Shown: in pieces, positions 54,993 through 64,000 of the stretch
Layout: every line of letters begins with the position of its first letter
How positions within the stretch are numbered: the stretch's first letter is position 1
Assembly (NCBI GenBank): GCA_948146395.1
Contig: OX411547.1
Coordinates: 35,299,868-35,363,867 of the forward strand
From: Fragum whitleyi
Taxonomy: Eukaryota; Mollusca; Bivalvia; Cardiida; Cardiidae
Length of the DNA: 64,000 nt
Direction of reading: 5' to 3'
The notes under the pieces: generated by a model
Seen by the model: only the letters and a program-made list of their open reading frames with translations
What the model was told of the DNA's origin: nothing
Databases searched by the model: none
Translations under genes and position numbers: made by a program

Positions 54993-55689
54993 CTGATGTA
55001 AGATATTTATACCTTCATAAAAAAGATACAGCACACCTTTAACTTGTATGCTTGGGCATAAAGCAACTATATGGATGAATATTTGCTTTGCTGAAGCATT
55101 TAAATTATTTGAATTGAAGAGATTGTAAGAAATTTTAGGTTCATTGTTTCGTGGAAACAAGAAATGTTCTATTTGCGTCTTTTATGCAAATGGACAAGAG
55201 AACATTCTCTTACCAGGCTAGCGCCCTACTATGTCATAAACTACATTGTAAGGTCCATTTAAGTTTTACATGTTCGTATGAGAAAAGGGTACTCGTATCT
55301 CTGTCCTACACGTATCAGATTTCAGCTTATATTTGGTATTATGATATAACATATGTCTAATACCTGTATACATACTGATGATAATATGTAAGTAATCACA
55401 TTATCATATTAATACATGTATAATGTTCAATTTATCTCATAATCCACTTACTACTCGAAACTTATCAAAACTTCTTATACCGTAGTTATCCGATAATGAG
55501 ACACGGGTTGTCTGTATTCAATCGATTTTTTTTTCAATTGTGCAAATATCAAGATGAGACAAGTGAAATACTGACGTTTGAGTCTACTGACAACAATTAC
55601 ATCGTGACAATTAAATGAACAAGCTTTTTGTGATAAAAAGAAAAGTAAAAAAAAGACGCAATCCGTCAATCATTGAGTTGTCTTGCTTG

Positions 55690-55775
55690 TGGCTCAGATG
55701 AAACGTAGAGGTTGTAATGGGGTGAGAAGCAGCAGGAAGCCATTTGTAGGTTCAACAGCCACATTGATATATATA
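55690..55775 (+). mobile_element. SINE family S1 remnant
   Basis: GTTGTAATGGGGTGAGAAGC, GAAGCCATTTGTAGGTTCAA and CAGCCACATTGATATA follow the S1 body order but with gaps. Confidence 0.4.
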
Positions 55776-55776
55776 T

Positions 55777-55926
55777 AATACGTACTTAGTGTATTGTATG
55801 AAAAAAATTATCTAACGAGGTTGGGAGAATTGAAAATTGTCGAGGCTCTGCCGAGACAATTATCAATTCTGACAACCGAGTTTGATACATGTATTTTTTT
55901 CACACAATACACTAAGTACGTATTAT
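55777..55926. repeat. Long foldback
   Basis: AATACGTACTTAGTGTATTG pairs with CAATACACTAAGTACGTATT. The inner arms continue with ACGAGGTTGGGAGAATTGA / TCAATTCTGACAACCGAGT around TCGAGGCTCTGCCGA. About 150 bp in total. Confidence 0.78.
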
Positions 55927-58520
55927 ATTTATCTTATAACCTATATTTGTCTTGTTTTCGCCGGTGTTTCTTACTGAAATGCAAGTTTCTAAAAATAACC
56001 ACATTATATCATGTTCTAAAAATAACTATGTGATATCATGAAAAATATCATACGGGATGTTATCACACTGATATTTGTATAGTTATAAGATAAAACTACA
56101 AAATGATTAAAGTGGCGCTCAACCCGAAATATTCTATCAAAAATCCTTCAATGATCTAGGAGACACGAGATTCAATCTTTAAAAAAAGGTTTGTATATTT
56201 CTATCCCTATTTGGTGAATCGCCTCATTGATTGTATATTGCATTTCCCCTTTTTTAGTTATTCAATAATATAAACACTTTTTGAACAGTATTTCTTTTCT
56301 CGAGTTCATGGGAACTATCCCAACTGGTAACGTTCTTATGTTCAAATACAGTACTCGGATCCTCGAAGATGATTTGACAAAATAGTACGTGCATCGTCAA
56401 TCATTAAGCCGATAAAACACATTTGAAAACAAGAGTAGTTTGTAAAATATGTATATCTCCAAAGGAGCTGGTAGGAAAGTAAACAAGGACAATAACTTAA
56501 ACAATATGAAGAGTACAGTGATAATTCTTATGCACTGTACTTCTCCTTGACTAGATCTTTCTATCCGTGTAAAGCTTTGCGATTCTAGCTTGCATACTTT
56601 TTTATGTTATGCTCCGAATATAGATGATCCTCGGACGGACGGACCTACCCATAATAACCGATGGACCGAACGACAAATACAAAGCAATATTCTCCTCTTC
56701 TTCGAAAGGGGAGATACTAATTGTTAAAAAAAAATACTCAATGGCTCTGAATTTACATACAAGTTCAGTTGACAGAATTCTGTTATATCGTGAACGAGAT
56801 AATTGTAAAACTTGAATTGTTATTTGAATAATAAAAAGGCGTTCTCATAGCCTACAATCCATCTTTTCTTAACCAAAGATAATAACAAATGTCGGACGCA
56901 CGTGACCCAACATGACCCCTCGTTATGATATAACATTATATGTAAGATAGAGACAGAAATCCTGACCATTTCGATTCTAATAACTTAAATCATAATTACT
57001 ATTGTTATTCTATTTATTACTGTTATATTCATTCAATAATGTTTTCCCTTTTCTTTACTTTCTTTTCATTACTCGGATCTCGAATTTTAGAGAATTTTAA
57101 GCTAACGCTAAATCAGGAATATTCTGATTCAATATGAAATTTGAAAATTCATGATAGCTCATAAGCATAACTTCATAACACCATGACACTTAAAGCCAAA
57201 CGAAAGTCCATAAAACGTTAATTTAGTTAATAATAAAGAAATATACGATTTCCGAATATTCTTTGACACTTTTCGTGGAACGGCCGTCTGATGAAACTGT
57301 CCAAAAATAGTGCACAATGACACGAATGATTGTGTTAATTATGTGACGATAAACAAGAGCAACAACAAGTCAACGGAGCGCTACTGCCTGTGTGCAAAAT
57401 TAATCAGAATGAAAAAGCATCAAACTTTCTAGATTGGTCGATCGTAACATACTTATATCACATGGCTTAAAATGTATGATGTATGCCAAAGGAAGCGCTT
57501 CGCAAGGTGCACCAGTCATTGTAATTAAAATTCATTATGTTAAAAGCAGTAAAAATGCCTAAAAACTATAGATAAAACTGTAAATGTTTTGATAAAACAT
57601 TGACTTGCCTGACCATACCCAATTTTGGCTAAGACGTTCTGACGTAACATGTGACGTCAGTGAGCATCCTAGGATTTCGGAGTGTTTTATTCCTTAAAGA
57701 AACATAGAAATTTTCAACAAACTTGTGACATGAGATCGGCTAGTTCAGGAGACACGCTTCGTAGTGACCCGAGGTAATAAAACTTCTTTCATTCTCAATT
57801 CAATTTTGCTCAATTTTTGCTCAATTTTCAAATTGAGATTTAAGAGGTTATTCTGTTTTAATACTAAAAATAAATGTATAAATGTGAAAGTACATATCAA
57901 TAAGTTGTTGTAAATAACAAGTTATTAATATTTCTTTAAATGGTTATACATTTATTTGAATTAAAAATTGGAGAAAATTCTCAGTTGAGCACTGACGAAA
58001 AAAATTTTATAACCTCGGGCCCAGAAGCGTTGATACGACAAGGAATTTTGGAAATAAAAACGTTGAATAAGTATCTGAGAATATTCAGTCGGTTTAGGCA
58101 ACAATCAAAATCAAAGCAGGAATTAAATGACCAATGGTTATTAATAAAGGAATTACGGAAACAATTTTTGTGAACGTTTCCTTTGACGTTCAGTATACAA
58201 TTCTGGGCTCCGTCCTGTGGCAAAATGCATAAAGCCGTTTCCTTTCGTATTTCGGGCTTTTTCGGTTATCTATCTATTTTAGATCCGGTTCGAACAGTTC
58301 AGGTAAATAATCGAGAGAAGTGAAAATCACAGTTTATCTGTATATCGACCGAATATCGACCTTGAAATACCGGTCAATGGTTGCATAAGGGCTATTGAAT
58401 AGCCAGGTAGCTTAGCTTATCTATCGATAAATTATGAGCATTTTTTTCATTTAATCCTTCGCTAGAACTATACGTATCCTGGATTTACAAACACGGACAT
58501 AATTTTGAAAGGAATTTCAC
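55927..58520. other. Non-coding stretch
   Basis: No gene or clear transposon recognised. The 77-codon open frame at 57940-58173 has no recognisable domain. Confidence 0.45.
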
Positions 58521-58725
58521 GACGTTTTTAACAATCTTTCAGTCCAGTCATATCGCGGCGGCATGGGAACTTAAGGGTGAATTCCTTGTTATTTCGCGCA
58601 CCAAAACTACCATCACAAAGCCTTTAGCTGCAATAAAACAAAGGTTACTGTTATCCACTCATTGCTGGGAAACAAGTATCAGAAAGAATATGTGCCACTG
58701 TCGGGGATTGATCCCGGGGTCCCAT
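58521..58725 (-). mobile_element. SINE family S1, diverged
   Basis: GACGTTTTTAACAATCTTTC, ATCGCGGCGGCATGGGAAC, then ATGTGCCACTGTCGGGGATT with B-box remnant; part of the body is deleted. Confidence 0.6.
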
Positions 58726-58824
58726 GATTCCTAATTTTTATATTAAGAAAAATAATGCAGACTCATACTTTTAATACTATGGTTTTACAGTTGAATTTAC
58801 AAGGTCTATGTGGCAAAAATAATA

Positions 58825-59062
58825 TGAGCATATGTGTGACATTTCCAACGATTTGTCACGTGCAAGAAGTGGAAACATTGAGCAGCCTGCACATCCACAA
58901 AGTTTATTCAGAAAAGTGCCCGACTGTCCAAATGATCTTTGAGGCATTTTTATTTACAAATCGCACAGTAAAGACTCTGGTCAGCCTGTGCGGATGCACA
59001 TGCTGGCCAGAGTCTTTGCTTTGCGCACACTTGAAGAAGTTGGAAATGTCACGCACAGGCTC
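58825..59062. mobile_element. MITE family M1, copy 4
   Basis: Starts GAGCATATGTGTGACATTTC, ends GGAAATGTCACGCACAGGCTC. Internal palindrome AAAGACTCTGGTCAGCCTGT / CTGGCCAGAGTCTTTGC. It accounts for the 118-codon open frame at 58755-59111. Confidence 0.72.
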
Positions 59063-60009
59063 AATGATGATAATGTGTAGCCCTTCAGTCGAAAAGGGAC
59101 CATCTGGGTAGCTCGTAAAGTGTCGATCCTAGTAAAACTGTACAGATTATTTAAACCGACAAGGATCGAATTTTTCATAACGTCGGGCGAATTTCTGAAT
59201 TTAAAATAATCGTTTTTGAAGAAAAAAGTACCCCTTTTTCCCCTACAGTAACCAAACTCTTTTTTAAAAGTTTATTTAACACAGTTACTAGATGGCCCTT
59301 TTTGAAAGACATGTAACATATCATGAACAACCAGGGAATCTTTACATGTAATCGAAACCAGCAAATACTAGTATCTGCAAGACTCGTGTAAGATTTTTCT
59401 ATTTGCATCCTTTTCTTTAAAATTGAACATTCTTTTAAGCCTATGAACTAAATTGCATAAAGTAACATTATGAACATTCTTTTAAGCATATGAACTAAAT
59501 TGAATAAAGTTTCATTGTTTACCGGTACCTAGTCTAAAAGGGCGATGGCTTGATTTGGAAAAATGGCCCGCGGTTACGAAAACGAACAGAACAGAATATA
59601 ATTTTATTCAGAAATACGACTTGAACACATGTTCATCGTCGACGATAGCCAAGGCAGAACTAAACTAGTGTAAATCTAGAGCAAAGATGGGTTGACTGAG
59701 AGTCTTGCCGCTATGTTTATCTTTGCCCTTGCCCTACATCTACCCGTGTTCAAATTACATGCCCGTATAACATGACATAAATTTTGAGTAACAAAACCAG
59801 TGACCGTAAACATAATAACATTGTATAGCTCACGCCCGCTTAAAGTGCTTCCATTTTGTAAGCGAACAAGACGACTGTCAGATTACAATCATAGATATAT
59901 AATGACAATAGTTTTTGCACCAAAACCCGATTATGATATAATCGGGGTTTGGTGTAAAAACTATTGCATTTGAATATATCTAATGTGCATTTATTGTATT
60001 CATTCTTCA

Positions 60010-60236
60010 ATTTCACCAATGAAAGTTAAGTTCTTTGAGGGTTAGAGCGAATCTGATAGAGGGTCACTTGCACAATGATCCTATGAATTTGGTTGAAATT
60101 GATGCGATAGTTTATGAAGATTTTTTTCATATATAAAATAAACTGACTTGTGTACGCACACACGGACGGAAGTAAAGCGAAGACTGCTTCGCCATTAAAA
60201 CAAGCCGCTTGCTCTCAGCCGATGAAGCCAAGAATT
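60010..60236 (-). mobile_element. Possible degraded Helentron-like element, subfamily B relic
   Basis: GAGGGTCACTTGCACAATGA, a short ACACGGACGG tract and CTCAGCCGATGAAGCCAAGA occur in the same order as the right part of subfamily B. No left terminus found; one diverged unit only. Confidence 0.4.
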
Positions 60237-61555
60237 GACAACTACTTATACTGGCAAAACGCAAGCAACGATGACAGATAATTTCAACGAAGAGAATGCC
60301 CAATTTCAAAAATGTCATAGCATCATAGAAGTGTGACTGGTTAAATTGTAAGTGCCCATATATATATATGGATAATGGTGGAGTTTTGTAGTAGCCCGGC
60401 TAACAAAATTAGAGCATCGCATCAAAGGAGACTAAAATATTCAGGTCATAATGTTCGTACTAGGATGATACATTAATACATAATCCTACAACCAAGAATT
60501 TAAAAACCCTTTGTATGATAATTTCCTTCACAGTTCATCGAGGAGATTGGGGGTATCGAGGAATGAAGCTGATTTTACCATAGGTGGTATTATTACTTCT
60601 CGTTTTATAAATCCGTGAAGGTAAAAGAAAAATATCATTTGCTTTTTCTCAACTCGATGACATCAACAGAAGCGAATGTTTTACTTATTTCGATACACTT
60701 CTTACACGTTTGGAACGGTTTTCAACTTTAAAAGCTGTACTACATAGAATTGATTACTACTTTTTGTTTAACATTATTTCAATTAACCTTTTGCTGTTTA
60801 ATCCCTGCCTTTTACGTGCCTGTAAATTTATGATTGAGAAAACATTGTGAAAAAAGAAGAAATTGCTTCTGACAAGCAATTTCTTCTTTTTACACACTAT
60901 TTTCTATCCTACTGAATGGTTATTTTTCAAATAAAATCCACTTTAAATTTTCGTCTGCAAAACCTTTGAATTTGGACAGGTCCAAAATTTTGTAAAACAG
61001 GAAAGGGTTAAGAACCTTTATCGAAAAATTAAGAAATCTGAAATACCCTTTCATATCTACCAGTCATGTTTTCTGTCCCAAATGTCCGCTTACAACACTC
61101 ATTTTTACGTGTGCCATCTTCAGCAGATCAGTGATTTCTGAACATTATGTCGCTCAGTGTAGTAATCAATATGCTAAATCATTACTTGTTCAAATCTCCG
61201 TTTCAGTGTAGAATTTGAATAAATTGGAAACTCAGAAGATAAAACAAAAATGGGATTCTGTTACTGGCCAGATTCGGAAAGCAACCCGAGATTTATTCAA
61301 GGTCGATGACAATTGAATACCTACCAATTACCCACAGTACTCTCGTACGTAATGAAAATGTAATTATCATAATAAGTATACATTAATGAATATGTTTATC
61401 GTCGGTGTATGACCATACTATACTAACCACAGCTTGACTAAGCTGCAGTTATGGCGTAATGATAATTCTCCAGCGATATTTTTGGAAATATAATTCTTAT
61501 TACGCATGTGCGTAGTGTTTATAATTGGTAGGCACATCCTTAGTCGAAAAATTTA

Positions 61556-61613
61556 TTATTATTACTATTACTATTATTATTATTATTATTATTGTTGTTG
61601 TTGTTGTTGTTGT
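61556..61613. repeat. (ATT)n(GTT)n microsatellite
   Basis: ATT repeats passing into GTT repeats. Confidence 0.9.
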
Positions 61614-62107
61614 TTAATGAAAGAGACACAGGTTAGAAAAACATTTCAAGCAGTTATTACGAGTTGACCCGTAATTGAACCCTACAATATTGGTCAATGG
61701 ATTTTATGTGTCATTATTCGCTCTGTTATGATTATAATTTGTTATTCTTTACGCAAAATAGACAGAGAGAGAAAATATACATTTAATGGTTTCATTTGCA
61801 TATTTCAAACATTTATCGTCTATTCACGCAGCTTTTTTTCAAAAGCCTTTATCGCTCCTACCTAGCCCCGCGATTGTGATAAAAAGTCGTCAAAGCAACT
61901 GATGTTCATTTCTTGGATGATCGAAAGCAGTATGTTGTCCCGAACGTGGGGAAGGGTTCGTCGAAATTGTTCACACGTAAGAGCAGACTCGCCGACAGGG
62001 AAGGTACTTCTGAGCTACAGATAGAGTAGTCTCAATTTTGAACGTTACATATTTGACCAGTCCAAAAATAGCATCGCATTCCGAGGACAGAAATCTGTAC
62101 TACAGAT

Positions 62108-62277
62108 AGAGCGGACGGTATTTTTGGAATTCAAATTTAATTATTTCAACTGTTCATGAACAAATCCTATGTTAGGGTCCTCATTGGAATCGTCTCGTCA
62201 AGACGATTCAAATGAGTACCAACAACATAGGGTTTCCATGAAAAATTAAGATTTTGGACAAGAATAACGCCCTCTAA
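62108..62277. mobile_element. MITE family M2, copy 3
   Basis: Left end AGCGGACGGTATTTTTGGAA, central palindrome CATTGGAATCGTCTCGTCAA / GACGATTCAAATGAGTACC, right end AACGCCCTCT. Confidence 0.55.
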
Positions 62278-63439
62278 TATTTACCTACTCCTTAGGTTGA
62301 CTTATGTAGCTTCCTCTCGTTTTAGGGGAACTCTGGGATAGAGGGGTCGTGAAGAAAGTAATATATCATTGATGCGTGATCTAAACATTGTTACGAATAT
62401 AGCTTTATTGAACTTCATAGTTTAATCACCATACAAATGCAATTTTCACTTATGATAATAAACTTGTTAAGCGCTGCGGCTTGCAGTATTACTTTTCAGC
62501 GTAAATTATGACTTCTTTGAATTTGCAACGACAGGACTTGTATGTTTGTACAATAGACTTCCTTTTATTTCTTTAAGAATATCAACGACTCGCATCTTCG
62601 ATTTTGATATAAATACAATATTTTACTCTGTGTAAATCTATCCTTTACATGGTAATTTTTTAAAAAAAAAAATTTCCTAGCCTATATCCATTCTGCGTTA
62701 ATAATAAAAAGAAACTCGACGCACAAATTTTCACCTACTTTAATGTGAGCAAACCTGGAAAAATCTGTTTTTTAACGATCATACCACATGTTTACTACGA
62801 GAGAGTGAAGAGTTAATCAACTCGAAGGTTATCGCAGAAAAAAAGCCGACCAATACCAGCTGCAGCCAGATAAGAAAGTATTGACACACTAAATGACGAG
62901 AATACAGACACACACACGTACATATCAAATATTCCTACCTTATTTCTATAGCATGTCAGTTTTCCTTTGTCTCCGTATATTTGTGGTATTATTTATAACC
63001 GATCACGCTCACACTTAAGGCTTTATGTTAAACAGTCACTCTACTTCCGATCAGCTGTTCCAGTCTATAAATAGATATAGAAGCAATTTGACCTTTTCCG
63101 ATAACTTGAAGGGAATAATCTCGTATCCGAATGCAATAATCGATTACTAATACGGGTGTCCAATATCAATAACGAGGCCCCTTCTTCCCTATAAAATTGT
63201 TACACTATTTTATTCTTTATTAGATTTAGCGGAAAATATTGTAAATAATGTAAAACTCACACAAATAGGTGCTTCGGAAATGAAAAATGTACATTGTATA
63301 GTCAATTAACTTTCGCTAACCTTATCTTGAAATTAACCCTTTCCAAAACAGACACTGAATTTCAGGTCCCTGTGGTTTTAATCTGAGGAAGAAATTTTGA
63401 AAAAGAAGAGAAATACTCCTTCAACTATTATATTTAACA
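62278..63439. other. Non-coding stretch
   Basis: No gene or transposon recognised. Confidence 0.45.
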
Positions 63440-63490
63440 TAAAAGATTATTATTATTATTATATCATCATCGTCATCATCATTATTATTA

Positions 63491-63553
<63 letters not shown>

Positions 63554-63554
63554 T
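63440..63554. repeat. (ATT)n microsatellite
   Basis: ATT repeat with ATC interruptions near 63465-63480. Confidence 0.92.
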
Positions 63555-63855
63555 TCAATTTACCTATTTTTACTGTGTTTGCAACTCCCTTCAAATCAAA
63601 ATAAAAAATCGAAAAAGCTGAGAAATGATTAGATTATGGACTTTTTTTCTTTTTTCATCCCTCATTTTACTAAATTAATGATTCTACATTTTGAAATTTT
63701 GGATAAGAGTTCTTTAATCATGTACTTTAAACAGATGTTAAGTTCAAAATAAATCAATTCCAAAAGATGCGTCTATGCAATTTCGGCCTAAAACCGATGT
63801 AAAGGAAAATTTATTAAAGGTGAATGACTGGTACCAATTTCTGATCTTTAATTTG

Positions 63856-64000
63856 ACGCTGTGCGTGACATTTCCAATAATTTCAAAGGTGCGCCAGGCA
63901 AAGACTCCGGCCAGCCTATGCATATGCAGAGGCTGACCAGGGTCTTCAATTTCAGTCGCTTTGTAGAAAGATAAGGTCCAAAAGTAACTTGAGAAAGTCA
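63856..64000. mobile_element. MITE family M1, copy 5, cut by the window end
   Basis: Starts GCTGTGCGTGACATTTCCAA; internal palindrome AAAGACTCCGGCCAGCCTAT / GAGGCTGACCAGGGTCTT. The other end lies beyond 64000. Confidence 0.65.

Larger units (their letters stand above)
59063..62107. other. Non-coding stretch with small palindromes
   Basis: Inverted repeats at 59904-59966 (CAATAGTTTTTGCACCAAA / TTTGGTGTAAAAACTATTG) and 60846-60895 (AAAAAGAAGAAATTGCTT / AAGCAATTTCTTCTTTTT); a subfamily B relic at about 60010-60236; ATT/GTT microsatellite at 61556-61613. No gene. Confidence 0.5.

Noticed and set aside
58755..59111. 118-codon open frame
   Set aside because: Runs through the M1 MITE; codons reflect its palindrome.
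63397..63621. Tyrosine-rich open frame (and an Asn-rich one at 33362-33580)
   Set aside because: Translation of ATT repeats.

Overview
This is eukaryotic, AT-rich, mostly non-coding animal DNA: one intron-containing host gene in a landscape built from transposable elements of many kinds. The repeat types suggest a bivalve or related mollusc: Helentron-type elements with 145-167 bp tandem cores next to ACGG/ACAGACGG microsatellites (the layout of the 'pearl' elements described from bivalves), tRNA-headed SINEs, palindromic MITEs, and a CR1/L2-like LINE with an esterase ORF1. This is inference from repeat style; no species marker is present.

Left part (1-15 kb). A Tc1-family DNA transposon (2214-3811) carries an apparently intact transposase split by one 95-bp intron. 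The minus strand of 6171-14592 holds a monocarboxylate-transporter-like (SLC16) gene in six visible coding exons, all introns in phase 1. Its last two visible exons (7530-7655 and 6171-6296) are homologous, both exactly 126 bp, in the same phase, with good splice sites; they look like mutually exclusive alternatives for the same membrane segment. The 3' end of the gene is not visible and probably lies beyond the left edge. Its introns are full of repeats.

Middle (15-37 kb). 15-24 kb has palindromic MITEs, SINEs and foldbacks and no recognisable gene. 24.4-33.57 kb is a degraded CR1/L2-like LINE (ORF1 with SGNH esterase and zinc knuckle; ORF2 with endonuclease and reverse transcriptase). It was hit by two Helentron-like non-autonomous elements (24880-25365 and 28978-30389). 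Removing either one restores the reading frame across the junction, which fixes the element ends to within a base or two.

37-53 kb is the most interesting stretch: a large Helentron on the minus strand. A 256-aa ORF and a 2281-aa ORF, separated by what looks like one frameshift, encode a papain-like cysteine protease-type domain, a lysine/arginine-rich array of 38-aa repeats, a zinc-binding region, an HUH Rep nuclease, a PIF1-like helicase and a C-terminal AP-type endonuclease. Its 3' terminus (37185) and the terminus at 52739 match both ends of a 1.5-kb non-autonomous element at 8013-9545: same subterminal inverted repeats, same hairpin with a compensatory base-pair change, and a related 145-bp tandem unit. 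Autonomous element and its likely dependants therefore appear in one window. Two further non-autonomous subfamilies with other subterminal repeats share the same terminal plan.

Right part (53-64 kb): SINE fragments, palindromes, MITEs and microsatellites; no gene recognised. No CRISPR array, rRNA or functional tRNA was seen; tRNA-like sequences are SINE heads.
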